The notes: generated from the letters alone by a model not told the origin. DNA of 64,000 bases from Neobacillus sp. OS1-2 (GCF_030915505.1 NZ_CP133265.1:3128001-3192000), one strand, 5' to 3'; shown: positions 52,184-62,115, counted from the first letter of the stretch. Translations and numbers: made by a program.

Positions 52184-53230
52184 TCATTTCTGAAAACCCG
52201 TTAACTGAAGGAATAATTGGCAAAGCTGCTCGATTTTCCCTTCTTCAATCTCCGATTCATCAAAGCTCATCGGTTTTGAATTTACTTCATAAATATAATA
52301 TTGACCTGTTTTACTTATGCCGGCGTCGATTGAAAATTCACCGAAATAACCGAACTGCTTTGAAAGGGCATTGCCAATTTGGGGGACAATGGTTTGAAAA
52401 AACTGGTCATGCTCGCTTGTTTGCAGGAGTTTATAGGGGAGAAGTCTTCCGCCTGCAGGGATATGGGTAGTAACCGCCTGTTCTTGTGACTGCCTAATGC
52501 CGACACCTGTTAAAACGTAATCATTGTGGTTTCCATGTGCCAGGATTCGAAAGTCAAAACGTGCTCCTTCATACTCTGCAGATCTAATCTCCTCCTGCGC
52601 TAGGTAGTTTTTTTCAAGAAGCAACTTGTTCCAGTGATCCCAAAAGTGGTGGAACGATTTGTAGCTTTCTTGCCTATTAACTCCTTCTAATTCAATTCGA
52701 GAAGAACCCTTTTTCCTTAAACGAAAAATCCCTTTCCCTTTCGAAGATTGCCGTGGCTTTAAGTAAATTTCTTGATATTTGGTAAAAAAAGAAAACAACT
52801 TCTTTTTATGGTCGACAAGGATTGTTTGCGGCAAGTATTGCTTAAGATGATCATGGCTTTTCAACAATTGAAATAGTTCATATTTATCGATAAAACATGG
52901 GTTGAAAAAGGGGACATCTTTTTTTCTTAAGATTGAAAAAAAGTTCTGACTTTGGTCGTTCTGCTCTGATTTTCGAAAAGGAATCCGATTGTAAACAAGA
53001 TCAGGATAGGGGAATCGTTTCTTATGCCACCGATTGTCTTCTGGGGAATATACATAACCAATAATATACTCTTCCCCAGCGGCCTCAGGAATAAAGACAA
53101 AGCTTATTCCATTTAATGAAATAAGCTTTTTTTGCAATTCTGTAAAAAGGAGGCCGTTCCCTGCGATGCCGCCATCGGCTTTCTGCGATGTCATAATGCC
53201 AATCAAAGGTGAAAAGTTATGTGTTATCAT
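52184..53230 (-). CDS. YheC/YheD family ATP-grasp protein, copy 1 (YheC-like)
   Basis: A 348-residue ATP-grasp-like protein related to the endospore-coat-associated YheC/YheD. Conserved patterns: YNRIPFRKSE, YLKPRQSSKGKGIFRLRKKG (ATP-binding loop), the RFDFRILAHGN segment, and the metal-binding end IYEVNSKPMSFDES. Shorter than its 463-residue neighbour because it lacks the first about 115 residues. It overlaps the preceding gene by four bases. Part of a run of four paralogues. Confidence 0.85.
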   Translation of the reverse strand: MITHNFSPLIGIMTSQKADGGIAGNGLLFTELQKKLISLNGISFVFIPEAAGEEYIIGYVYSPEDNRWHKKRFPYPDLVYNRIPFRKSEQNDQSQNFFSILRKKDVPFFNPCFIDKYELFQLLKSHDHLKQYLPQTILVDHKKKLFSFFTKYQEIYLKPRQSSKGKGIFRLRKKGSSRIELEGVNRQESYKSFHHFWDHWNKLLLEKNYLAQEEIRSAEYEGARFDFRILAHGNHNDYVLTGVGIRQSQEQAVTTHIPAGGRLLPYKLLQTSEHDQFFQTIVPQIGNALSKQFGYFGEFSIDAGISKTGQYYIYEVNSKPMSFDESEIEEGKIEQLCQLFLQLTGFQK

Positions 53231-54591
53231 TTAAATAATACCTCTGGATGTAATAAGGATTGTTCGGTAAGAAATACGGCAAAAGCAATCGATAATTTCC
53301 GTGTGAGGTAATCAAATTCTTTCAATTCCGGATGGCTGAAAATTGACCTGCCTGGTTTAGAATTAGCCTCAAAAAGCCATACATCCCCGTTACGGTCAAT
53401 TCCTAAATCAAAGCCAATCTCACCAATAATCCCTTCAACATTTGCATCAAGGGCAGTACTTAGCAGAAGCGCAGCATTCGAAAGCCTTTCCGTATATAAT
53501 TCGCATTTCTCAGCAGGGAAGATTTCACTGATTGTTTTAATATCTCCGCCGCTGCGCGCATGTGTCGTCACACTGCCGGAACCGGCAATTTTGGCTGCAA
53601 TGGCGGTTACATGCCATTTACCCTGATCGTCTTTATTCGTATGAACGCGAAAATCAATTGCACGCTGTTCGTTTCGGAGGAGATGTATCCCTTGTTGGAC
53701 CAGCATCGTTTCTACTGTTTGATGGGCAAATACGGATTGGAATAATCGTTCCAAACTAGAATATTTTCGCAAACGGTTTACTCCTTGATTGTCTTGGTAG
53801 CGGCAATAATAATCGTCGGTATGTTTGTCATAAATCACTTGATGTACCCCAAGTCCTAGGCTGCCGTTTTTGGGTTTGAGGTAAACATGACCGTATTTTG
53901 AGAGCATGGTTTCGATATCAGAAAAGGAAGTAAACGGGTAGGTTTCAGGGAGGTAATTGGTTACCGCAGCATCCTGCTGCAGTCGTTCATAAATATCCAG
54001 TTTATTGAAAAATCCCGGATTATACCACGGGATAAGATATTCTTTTTGCAATCGGTCCCTTACCTTGATTAATTTTGGATTTCCTTCACTTTTCCGATTG
54101 GGGAGTCGGTCGTAAATGACATTTGGTAAAGGAACCTCGACGATTTGCCAGCCCTCATTATGAAAGAAGTATCCTTCAATGGTTCCCTGTTCCCAGTTAA
54201 TATGCTGCTCCCCAAAGACAAAAGGCAGGGCTCCGACTGTTTTATTGACAGAAAGCAACTTTGAAAAAAACAATGTTCTTTCACCCATGGGCTGCTGGGG
54301 AAAGGAGGTAAATCCGGCAGTGAAGATCCCAACAAGCGGGCCTATATAGAGAATTTCATTTTCCACAAAGGCATGAAGTGGAACTTTAAAATGAGGAAAC
54401 TGGATTGCCTCTTGAATTTTCCTGCTAATGACAATTCGATCATCCTTATCGGGATGGGGGAGGAATTCCACCTCCATTGATTTCGAGCCAAAGGCAATTC
54501 TTTTGATTTGCCTATCTTGAATGACTGTTGGTGGGCAAAAGACAATTAATTGATCGTTTTGAACAACTTCAATGAGATAATGTTTTCTCAT
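53227..54591 (-). CDS. YheC/YheD family ATP-grasp protein, copy 2 (YheD-like)
   Basis: A 454-residue protein with an extra N-terminal beta-rich region (about 1-110) ahead of the same ATP-grasp core: YDRLPNRKSEGNPK, YLKPKNGSLGLGVHQVI, RAIDFRVHTNKDD, GEIGFDLGIDRNG and LFEANSKPGRS. The ATG at 54591 has AAAGGAAG seven bases upstream and is preferred over an ATG nine codons earlier. Its start overlaps the end of copy 3 by about 20 bases. Probably forms a spore-coat or forespore-membrane enzyme with its YheC partner. Confidence 0.85.
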   Translation of the reverse strand: MRKHYLIEVVQNDQLIVFCPPTVIQDRQIKRIAFGSKSMEVEFLPHPDKDDRIVISRKIQEAIQFPHFKVPLHAFVENEILYIGPLVGIFTAGFTSFPQQPMGERTLFFSKLLSVNKTVGALPFVFGEQHINWEQGTIEGYFFHNEGWQIVEVPLPNVIYDRLPNRKSEGNPKLIKVRDRLQKEYLIPWYNPGFFNKLDIYERLQQDAAVTNYLPETYPFTSFSDIETMLSKYGHVYLKPKNGSLGLGVHQVIYDKHTDDYYCRYQDNQGVNRLRKYSSLERLFQSVFAHQTVETMLVQQGIHLLRNEQRAIDFRVHTNKDDQGKWHVTAIAAKIAGSGSVTTHARSGGDIKTISEIFPAEKCELYTERLSNAALLLSTALDANVEGIIGEIGFDLGIDRNGDVWLFEANSKPGRSIFSHPELKEFDYLTRKLSIAFAVFLTEQSLLHPEVLFK

Positions 54592-55672
54592 AATTGGTCT
54601 TCCTTTCAATTTGCTCACTCTGAGAAAGGTATTTTCCGTAAAGAAGTGGTGCTTGGCAAAGGGTTTTCTGTAACTCCGGCCGGGTCTGTAATAGAACCTT
54701 TCTACCTGGTTTTGAATTGAGATCTAGAATCCATATAGACCCATCTTTGGCGATACCGATATCCACACCTATTTCAAATAAGGGCAAAAATTCCTTTTCG
54801 AGAATAACAGGGAGCTTGCTAAGAATATAATCTAATTCTTGACTGATATATTCGCCTTTCGCAGGTGTAACGGAGGAAAGCCATTCTGAAAACGTGATGA
54901 CGGATCCACCGGCACTAAGGTTTGAAAGGATACCGCCTGTGGTGCCTGTGCGAATTCCTTTGCCTCGTTCTACCCAAGCTCCATGTTCATTTTTTTGAAG
55001 AAGTGTACGGATATCAAAAGGCTGCTGCTCATTATTGGACAGTTCCAGGTACGGTTGTAAAAGGTAGCTGCGAGTCATCAATAATGATTTTAACCATTGA
55101 ATAAGCTTGGTTTCATTTGGGAAAATCCGCGAAATAATCTTTTTTTGTTTTTCCGTTTTTACATGATAGGTTTTATCATTTTTCTTTAGGTAATAAATTC
55201 CGTAACCTTGTGAGCCGTTAATCGGTTTTAATATGATTTTTTTCATCGCCGAGAGTTCAGATAAAACGACTGTGGGATCAGAAACGGATTGTGATTTGGG
55301 TAAATAGGACGATAAGAGCGAGTTTTTTATGGCATCGTATAGATCGAGTTTATTAGGCAGGCCGTAACCTAAAAAGGTAATATCATTTCTGCTCTTTAAC
55401 CAAGAGACGATTGGCAGGCATTGTTTGGAATGTTCATCCTCTCCGTAGAAGCAGCGGTCGTAAATGATAGTGGGAATAGGTAACTCCGCATCCATCCAGC
55501 GTTTAGTATCGGAGACGAATTTTCGCCCCTTCACTTGAAGAGTGCGGGGATTGATCGCTGATGGAATAAATTGAAAAACCTCGAGGCCGTTCGATTCTGC
55601 AAGGTCGGCCATCTCGTTTATATATGAAAGTTCACTTTCCATAGTTAATGTCATAATTCCAAAGATAGTCAA
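54569..55672 (-). CDS. YheC/YheD family ATP-grasp protein, copy 3 (YheC-like)
   Basis: A 367-residue short-form paralogue: IFGIMTLTMESELSYINEMA at the start, YDRCFYGEDEHSKQC, ILKPINGSQGYGIYYLKKND, PFDIRTLLQKNEHGAW, EIGVDIGIAKDGSIWILDLN and NSKPGRKVL. It overlaps copy 4 by four bases and copy 2 by about 20, so all four are one operon. With copy 4 it forms a second YheD/YheC pair. Confidence 0.85.
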   Translation of the reverse strand: MTIFGIMTLTMESELSYINEMADLAESNGLEVFQFIPSAINPRTLQVKGRKFVSDTKRWMDAELPIPTIIYDRCFYGEDEHSKQCLPIVSWLKSRNDITFLGYGLPNKLDLYDAIKNSLLSSYLPKSQSVSDPTVVLSELSAMKKIILKPINGSQGYGIYYLKKNDKTYHVKTEKQKKIISRIFPNETKLIQWLKSLLMTRSYLLQPYLELSNNEQQPFDIRTLLQKNEHGAWVERGKGIRTGTTGGILSNLSAGGSVITFSEWLSSVTPAKGEYISQELDYILSKLPVILEKEFLPLFEIGVDIGIAKDGSIWILDLNSKPGRKVLLQTRPELQKTLCQAPLLYGKYLSQSEQIERKTNYEKTLSH

Positions 55673-57057
55673 TTTAGTTCCTCCTTTTCTAGGGCCGAAT
55701 CATGGGCAAGCTTCGAACAAAATTGAATAATTGCTTTCGCGGACGGCCTTATCTTTCCTAAACCATCCTCGAAGTTCTTCGATGGCTTAGAATTCACCTC
55801 GATTAACCACGGTTTTCCTTCTTGATCAACACCAATGTCGATACCAAGTTCTCCCGTTATCCCTTCTGAATGACGGCTGATTACCTCAGCTGTTTCTAGG
55901 GCTAATTCTTTAATTAGTGCAAGAACCTCAATGGATTGCTTATCACTCATACAGGTTCGTAGGGCATTCAAGGGTCTTGTAATCGTGCCGCCTTTTGCTA
56001 AATTTGAAACAAATTCCTTTTCCGCTGCAATTCTTGCTACTGTTGAGGTTACAATCCATTGATTATTTTGATCTTTATGGCATAAAACTCTAAAATCCAT
56101 CGTCCTTGATTGATGTTTAATAAAGGTTATCCCTTGTTGGATAATGTAGATTTGATGATGAAGCAGCGGTTTTATTTGTTGGTATATTTCATCTAAGGAA
56201 TATTTTTCAGTTAAATGGTTAGTCAGGGCCGGCAATGAAGTTTGCAAGGTGTAGTGCTGATGCCCTTCTTCTTTTACCTTGATAATATTTCGACCTTGAC
56301 TGCCATGAATAGGTTTAAGAAAAATAGTTTCATATTTTTGGGCAAAATCATAGAATAGTTCCTTTGAACATATTTTTGTCTCGGGAATATAGGAATATAG
56401 CTGACTTTCTATTTTTACCTTTTCGTGCGCTTCCCATTTAGAAAGAAACCGATCATTAAAAAATGGAATCATGTGTTCATCAAGTTTTTGACGAAACTCC
56501 TTATAGAGGGTGGAATTTTCAAGTTTTCTGGAATGAATCCGGTTGTAAATAACATCTGGCATGGGAAGATTTGCCGGAACCCATTTGCCATCCTCTAGGT
56601 AATAACCTGAGTCGGAGAATTGATCAAATGAAAATACATAAAAGAAGCCGCCATACTCGCAAATACCGCGATGAAGTTCTTCACAAAACAAATGTATGGT
56701 GCGAAAGTACGGTTCCACCATCTGATTCGTTTTGAAATCGGTTAGCAAACCAATAACAGGTCCGAGTTTAAGCGTATGACTTTTGGAAAAAACGTTTGCT
56801 TGAAATGTATAGCATTGAATAGGTAGCATCAATGCTTTTATCATATGATCAGGAAGATGAATCTCATTAATGGCTATTTCTGCTATTTGTATTTCTGAGG
56901 TAATTGTTTTTTGCCCAATTTTGATATTCAACTTCCGGTTCTTGTTTAATTGCAGATGGGTCAACAATTTGTTGGACATTTGAATTTGCCATGTAGCTTC
57001 ATTTGTCCATGTTTTAGGGATCAGTTTTACCCTTATTGGGGTTAATGAATAGGACAT
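55669..57057 (-). CDS. YheC/YheD family ATP-grasp protein, copy 4 (YheD-like)
   Basis: A 462-residue long-form paralogue and first gene of the operon. It has the extra N-terminal domain (about 1-115), then YNRIHSRKLENST, FLKPIHGSQGRNIIKVKEEG, RTMDFRVLCHKDQNN, GELGIDIGVDQEGKPWLIEV and NSKPSKNFED. The ATG at 57057 follows GAGGAG by five bases. It is divergent from yheA. Confidence 0.85.
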   Translation of the reverse strand: MSYSLTPIRVKLIPKTWTNEATWQIQMSNKLLTHLQLNKNRKLNIKIGQKTITSEIQIAEIAINEIHLPDHMIKALMLPIQCYTFQANVFSKSHTLKLGPVIGLLTDFKTNQMVEPYFRTIHLFCEELHRGICEYGGFFYVFSFDQFSDSGYYLEDGKWVPANLPMPDVIYNRIHSRKLENSTLYKEFRQKLDEHMIPFFNDRFLSKWEAHEKVKIESQLYSYIPETKICSKELFYDFAQKYETIFLKPIHGSQGRNIIKVKEEGHQHYTLQTSLPALTNHLTEKYSLDEIYQQIKPLLHHQIYIIQQGITFIKHQSRTMDFRVLCHKDQNNQWIVTSTVARIAAEKEFVSNLAKGGTITRPLNALRTCMSDKQSIEVLALIKELALETAEVISRHSEGITGELGIDIGVDQEGKPWLIEVNSKPSKNFEDGLGKIRPSAKAIIQFCSKLAHDSALEKEELN

Positions 57058-57207
57058 GAACACTCCTCATTTGCGTATAAATGGGCATTCGTTGATATAG
57101 TACTATATGTGTGAACAATAATGATGGTGATTTGAACATTCTCGCATTTAATCGAATAGTTTGTTATAGTTGTGAAGAATTGTTTACTTTAGAGGGAGTG
57201 ACCAAAA

Positions 57208-57555
57208 ATGGCAGTTAATTTATATGATTCGGCATATGCCTTAGAGACAGCAATCCGTCAAAGCGCTGAGTACACACAACTTCAGCAGGCATATAACGAA
57301 GTCAATGCCGATCCACAGGCAAAGCAAATGTTTGACCAGTTCCGTCAAATCCAAATGAATCTGCAGCAAAAACAAATGATGGGACAGGATATTTCTGAAC
57401 AAGAAGTCCAACAGGCACAAGCAACAGTAGGCCTCGTTCAGCAAAATCCAAAGATTTCACATCTCATGGAAGCAGAACAACGAATGAGTATGATTATTGG
57501 TGAATTAAACAAGGTCATTATGAAGCCATTAGAAGATCTATACGGAACAATGTAA
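57208..57555 (+). CDS. yheA: YlbF/YmcA family protein YheA
   Basis: A 115-residue all-helical protein: MAVNLYDSAYALETAIRQSA, then KQMFDQFRQIQMNLQQKQMMG and a Gln/Met-rich end. This is the YheA branch of the YlbF/YmcA family, relatives of the RNase Y regulatory complex. It is divergent from the YheC/YheD operon as in B. subtilis. AGAGGGAG is the RBS and a strong terminator follows. Confidence 0.9.
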   Translation: MAVNLYDSAYALETAIRQSAEYTQLQQAYNEVNADPQAKQMFDQFRQIQMNLQQKQMMGQDISEQEVQQAQATVGLVQQNPKISHLMEAEQRMSMIIGELNKVIMKPLEDLYGTM

Positions 57556-57580
57556 ACTTCATAAAGACTAGTCCATTCGC

Positions 57581-57613
57581 AAAGCCCTCGGTATTCGTAC
57601 CGAGGGCTTTTTT
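57581..57613 (+). terminator. terminator after yheA
   Basis: AAAGCCCTCGGTA/TACCGAGGGCTTT stem followed by T6. Confidence 0.9.
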
Positions 57614-57708
57614 CGTCCATAGGCATTTCCGACTTTCCTGTTCTATAAATGAGTGAAAAGTCATAAAAGTGAAAGTAAGGTAATTCACCAAGAACAGGGG
57701 GCAACAAC

Positions 57709-58578
57709 ATGATTTATCGCTTACTTGCGTTAAATATTGATGGGACGCTTCTCCAAACGAATGGAAAAATTCATAAGTCTACAAGGGAAGCCATTGACTA
57801 TGTCCAGCAAAAAGGAATTTATGTCACGCTTGTCACATCACGCAGCTTTCCTTCAGCTAAAAAGGTGGCTAAGGCGTTAAAAATAAAAGCACCGCTGATT
57901 ACCCATCAAGGGGCCTATATTGCTGGGGTAGAATCAAAACCGGTCTATGTAGAAAGAATCAATGAGGATATTACGTATGATACAGTCCGTTTTTTAGAGG
58001 CATTACCGTGCCAAATTCGCCTCGTGCATGAACAATTTTCCTTAGCCAATAAGATAAAGCTGCACAATCATTTGTTAGCAAAAACTGTCTTTACTACTGG
58101 AGATCCTGTTTTCTATTCCCAACAATTTGTTTCTTCATTAAGTGAATATTTACATGACCAGCCGGTTACACCGCCGAAGATTGAGGTTTATTTTGAAGAG
58201 AAAAGGGATTTAAAAGATGCTAAAAATGCACTAGGTAACATGTTTACAGAAATTGATGTAATAGAGCTTGATTCCTTAAGGTTGGATATTGTTCCTGCCG
58301 GTGCCTCAAAGCTTGCCGGCCTTTCCTATCTGGGCAGCCAACTTGGCATTCGAAAAAGTGAAATGGTCTATATCGGGGATGGTATGGATGACATTCCTTT
58401 GATTGAAGCTGTAGGTCTTGGGGTTTCCATGTGGAATGCCGACTTTGAGGTAAAGCGAGCTTCCGACTGGGTAACAAGATCAGAAAATGAGCATGGTGTT
58501 GCCTATATGGTAAAAGAACACTTTCGCAAGCAACAGCCAATTGAGTTTTTAAGAAGGATGAAAATCATAAGAAAATAA
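57709..58578 (+). CDS. yhaX: Cof-type HAD-superfamily protein, YhaX-like, with altered motif I
   Basis: A 289-residue HAD-IIB (Cof) type protein. Motif I is LALNIDGTLL: the normal nucleophile Asp is Asn at residue 9, while the second Asp (11) remains. Motif II (VTSRS), motif III Lys (GASKLAGL) and motif IV (GDGMDDIPLIEAVGLGVSM) look intact. YhaX of B. subtilis, the apparent orthologue next to hemZ, is a sporulation-associated protein. Loss of the nucleophile predicts weak or no phosphatase activity, so it may bind rather than hydrolyse phosphates. RBS AGGGGG before the ATG. Confidence 0.82.
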   Translation: MIYRLLALNIDGTLLQTNGKIHKSTREAIDYVQQKGIYVTLVTSRSFPSAKKVAKALKIKAPLITHQGAYIAGVESKPVYVERINEDITYDTVRFLEALPCQIRLVHEQFSLANKIKLHNHLLAKTVFTTGDPVFYSQQFVSSLSEYLHDQPVTPPKIEVYFEEKRDLKDAKNALGNMFTEIDVIELDSLRLDIVPAGASKLAGLSYLGSQLGIRKSEMVYIGDGMDDIPLIEAVGLGVSMWNADFEVKRASDWVTRSENEHGVAYMVKEHFRKQQPIEFLRRMKIIRK

Positions 58579-58709
58579 CTTCCAAGTGATATCATGGGCA
58601 ATTGCCTTTGATATCTTTTTACTTATGGCTTGAGAAAGATTTCCACTGTATTGACCTTAGTTTTCTGATTCTGTACACTTAAGAAAGTTAAAACTGAAAG
58701 GTGATATAA

Positions 58710-60212
58710 TTGAGAATTTCGATACTAGGGTTAGAGGATGAAAGATTCAGCCGACCGTTGCAGCTCATTGCTAATTTATTCTTTGAAGAAACAAAGATTA
58801 TTATGGCAAATGCTGAAGAGGCGGATGTACAAATAATATTTAATTTGCAAGTCCTGAAACAGATTTCAGTTTCAGCAGAATTAACAGACAAGGGCGGAAA
58901 AGTAATTGCTTCTGATTACCAAAAGGAATTCTTACTGGATGATTCTGAAAAGGAAAAATTTAAACAAATAAAAAATGCCGTTGCTCATGTTTATTTAACG
59001 GTGTTGCAGAATTGGACAGGTATTACCCAAAAATGGGGGATATTGACGGGAATCAGACCCACCAAATTACTTCATCGTAAAGTCCGAGAAGGGGTTCCGT
59101 TACAGTTCGCTCATCAGCAATTAATGGATGATTACTTAATCACAAACGAAAAAATCGAGCTGATGCAGCAAATCGTTGACCGCCAGCTTGCCGTTGTTCC
59201 TGACCTGTACTCACTGCAAAAAGAAGTCAGTATCTATATTGGGATTCCTTTTTGTCCAACAAAATGTGCCTATTGCACTTTTCCTGCCTATGCCATAAAC
59301 GGAAGGCAAGGCTCAGTGGATTCATTCTTAGGCGGGCTCCATTATGAAATGAAGAAAATTGGTGCCTGGTTGAAGGAGAATGGAGTGCGGATAACTACTG
59401 TTTATTATGGCGGCGGTACGCCAACGAGTATCACCGCAGAAGAAATGGATATGCTTTATGAGGAAATGTACTTGTCGTTTCCAGATGTAGAAAATATCCG
59501 CGAAATTACCGTTGAAGCGGGTCGGCCCGATACGATTACACCTGAAAAATTAGAAATCTTGAAAAAGTGGCATATTGACCGGATCAGTATTAATCCACAA
59601 TCCTACACACAAGAAACATTGAAGGCTATCGGCAGGCATCATACCGTTACTGAAACAATTGAAAAATACCATTTAGCACGGGAAATGGGTATGAATAATA
59701 TAAATATGGACTTGATTATCGGGTTGCCAGGTGAGGGAATTTCAGAGTTTACCCATTCTTTAGCTGAAACAGAAAAGCTAATGCCTGAGTCTTTGACAGT
59801 CCATACGTTGTCGTTCAAGCGTGCATCAGAAATGACCAAGAATAAAGAGAAATATAAGGTAGCTGAACGTGAAGAAGTCGAAGGTATGATGGAACTTGCA
59901 CAGGATTGGACGAAAGATCACGGCTATGTACCATATTATTTATACAGACAAAAAAACATACTTGGTAATCTTGAAAATGTCGGTTACTCGTTCCCTGATC
60001 AAGAAAGTATCTATAATATCATGATCATGGAGGAGCAACAAACAATTATTGGACTTGGCTGTGGAGCGGCGAGCAAATTTATTGATCCAATTACTGGAAA
60101 AATTACTCAATTTTCCAATCCAAAGGATCCCAAATCCTATAACGACGGCTTTGAATCCTATACAAATGATAAAATAAAAATCCTTGATGAGTTATTCTCC
60201 TGCTTAAAATAA
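58710..60212 (+). CDS. hemZ: HemZ, coproporphyrinogen III oxidase-like radical SAM protein
   Basis: A 500-residue radical SAM protein. The 4Fe-4S cysteines are in CPTKCAYCTFPAYAI (Cys182, 186, 189), followed by YYGGGTPTSITAEEM and IGLPGEGISEF; the N-terminal about 160 residues are a HemZ-specific extension. It is annotated as an anaerobic coproporphyrinogen III oxidase-like enzyme, though similar proteins are heme chaperones (HemW). It starts with TTG after AAAGGTG. Neighbours yhaX and lcfB match the B. subtilis locus. Confidence 0.92.
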   Translation: MRISILGLEDERFSRPLQLIANLFFEETKIIMANAEEADVQIIFNLQVLKQISVSAELTDKGGKVIASDYQKEFLLDDSEKEKFKQIKNAVAHVYLTVLQNWTGITQKWGILTGIRPTKLLHRKVREGVPLQFAHQQLMDDYLITNEKIELMQQIVDRQLAVVPDLYSLQKEVSIYIGIPFCPTKCAYCTFPAYAINGRQGSVDSFLGGLHYEMKKIGAWLKENGVRITTVYYGGGTPTSITAEEMDMLYEEMYLSFPDVENIREITVEAGRPDTITPEKLEILKKWHIDRISINPQSYTQETLKAIGRHHTVTETIEKYHLAREMGMNNINMDLIIGLPGEGISEFTHSLAETEKLMPESLTVHTLSFKRASEMTKNKEKYKVAEREEVEGMMELAQDWTKDHGYVPYYLYRQKNILGNLENVGYSFPDQESIYNIMIMEEQQTIIGLGCGAASKFIDPITGKITQFSNPKDPKSYNDGFESYTNDKIKILDELFSCLK

Positions 60213-60348
60213 GTGGGAGACTTTTTTTATTTTATTTGTTCTTAATAAAGGGTTAATTATTCTCGATGTCGAATACTTATATGGATTGCCCCATACACTT
60301 CAATGGGGTATTTAAAACGCATTCATTCTTGGAGGGGGAGATTTAGTA

Positions 60349-61968
60349 ATGATGCAAACACCTTTAACGATGACTCAAATGATTGAGAGGGCAGAAAAGT
60401 ATTTTCCGAAGAAACAAGTGGTATCCAGGACGGCAAGCGGTATTCAGCGATTTACCTATAACCAAGTTGCCGAAAGAACGAGGAGGCTTGCTGATAGCCT
60501 AACCAAATTAGGAGTAACGAAAGGTGAAAGGGTAGGAACATTAGCCTGGAACCATCACCGTCACCTGGAGGCCTATTTTGCAATTCCATGTATGGGTGCC
60601 GTTTTGCATACGATTAACATCCGCTTATCACCTCAGCATATATCCTACATTATCAATCATGCCGAAGATAAGGTTCTTCTCGTTGATTCAGACATCCTGC
60701 CATTACTCGAAAGCTGTGCGGCAGAATTAAAAACGGTTAAGGCATTTATTATTATGACCGATGAAAAAGAATTACCGAAGACCAAACTCTCTCCTGTTTA
60801 CCATTATGAGCAGCTTTTAGAAGAAGCAAATCCTGATTATACCTATCCAACAGATCTTAATGAAAATGATCCAGCAGGTATGTGCTATACCTCTGCTACA
60901 ACCGGGAATCCAAAAGGTGTCGTCTATACTCATCGAGGGATTTTTCTCCACAGTTTGGCTTTAGGCCTTGCAGACAGTGCTGCCATAAGTGAAAAAGATA
61001 TTGCCCTAACCGTTGTTCCAATGTTCCATGCCAATGCCTGGGGAATGCCGTTTGCGGGAGTCTGGTTCGGAACGACACTAGTTCTTCCAGGGCCATACTT
61101 CACGCCAAAATTATTGGCGGAATTGATCGAACAAGAAAAAGTCACGATAACAAGCGGTGTTCCGACCATTTGGCTTGGATTACTTAGAGAGCTTGATGAG
61201 GGTTCCTATGATTTAAACAGTTTAAGGGGAATCTTATGCGGTGGTTCAGCAGCGCCGAAAGGAATGATTAAAGCCTTTGAGCAAAAATATAATGTGCCAT
61301 TCATGCATGCATATGGGATGACGGAGACAAGTCCGCTTGCCCTTTTCTCCACTTTAAAAAGTTACCAAGAAGATTTAGATTATGAGGAACGACTTGATTT
61401 GCGGGCCAAACAAGGCACGCTTGTTCCAGGGTTAGAAATGAAAGTTCTTGGTAAGGATGGCGAAGTTGCCTGGGATGGAAATGAAATGGGAGAATTGTGC
61501 CTTCGAGGCCCATGGATTGCATCAGAATATTATAAAGACGAGCGGACAAAGGATGCCTTTCACGATGGTTGGCTCCATACGGGAGATGTTGTGACGATTG
61601 ACGAGGAAGGTTTCGTGAAAATCGTTGACCGGACAAAGGATTTAATTAAAAGTGGCGGGGAATGGATATCATCGGTGGATTTAGAAAATGCTCTAATGGC
61701 ACATGAGGCGGTTTTTGAAGCGGCAGTTGTTGCCATTCCTCATGAAAAATGGCAGGAACGCCCGCTTGCATGTGTAGTCTTAAAGGATGCATATAAAGGG
61801 AAAACCACAAAAGAAGAATTAATAGAATTTCTTACACCGCAGTTTACTAAATGGTGGATTCCAGATGAAATCCTTTTCCTGGAGGAGATTCCTAAGACAT
61901 CAGTTGGAAAATTCCTGAAGATGGCCTTACGTGATCAAGTTCAAAAAGAAGTAACGCGAAAAAGTTAA
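60349..61968 (+). CDS. long-chain fatty acid:CoA ligase (LcfB/YhfL-like)
   Basis: A 539-residue acyl-CoA synthetase that activates fatty acids with ATP and CoA. AMP-binding motif CYTSATTGNPKGVVYTHRG (about 183-200), HAYGMTETSP (A5), GWLHTGDVVTIDEEGFVKIV (A7-A8) and the A10 Lys in PKTSVGKFLK. GAGGGGGAG precedes tandem ATGs. An imperfect FadR-like half-site (GCATTCATTCTTGG) lies just upstream. An enoyl-CoA hydratase follows, so the pair fits beta-oxidation. Confidence 0.9.
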   Translation: MMQTPLTMTQMIERAEKYFPKKQVVSRTASGIQRFTYNQVAERTRRLADSLTKLGVTKGERVGTLAWNHHRHLEAYFAIPCMGAVLHTINIRLSPQHISYIINHAEDKVLLVDSDILPLLESCAAELKTVKAFIIMTDEKELPKTKLSPVYHYEQLLEEANPDYTYPTDLNENDPAGMCYTSATTGNPKGVVYTHRGIFLHSLALGLADSAAISEKDIALTVVPMFHANAWGMPFAGVWFGTTLVLPGPYFTPKLLAELIEQEKVTITSGVPTIWLGLLRELDEGSYDLNSLRGILCGGSAAPKGMIKAFEQKYNVPFMHAYGMTETSPLALFSTLKSYQEDLDYEERLDLRAKQGTLVPGLEMKVLGKDGEVAWDGNEMGELCLRGPWIASEYYKDERTKDAFHDGWLHTGDVVTIDEEGFVKIVDRTKDLIKSGGEWISSVDLENALMAHEAVFEAAVVAIPHEKWQERPLACVVLKDAYKGKTTKEELIEFLTPQFTKWWIPDEILFLEEIPKTSVGKFLKMALRDQVQKEVTRKS

Positions 61969-61972
61969 GGAA

Positions 61973-62003
61973 AAAAAGGCAGGGGATTTTTCCTTTGCCT
62001 TTT
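61973..62003 (+). terminator. hairpin after the acyl-CoA ligase gene
   Basis: AAAAGGCA/TGCCTTTT arms around GGGATTTTTCCT, with further T. Confidence 0.55.
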
Positions 62004-62115
62004 GGTTTCACTTTGATAGCAGAAAAGAAAATTCAATATATTAAGAAAGCTTGTTTTTATTCTTGGCTAATCCATATATAATGGAATTGAAATGAATGAA
62101 AAGGGGGAATTTGCC

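Noticed and set aside
58710..60212. HemZ radical SAM protein considered as the maturase of the CGCGG protein
   Set aside because: It lies 27 kb away, has the HemN/HemZ architecture and no SPASM domain; it belongs to the conserved yhaX-hemZ locus.
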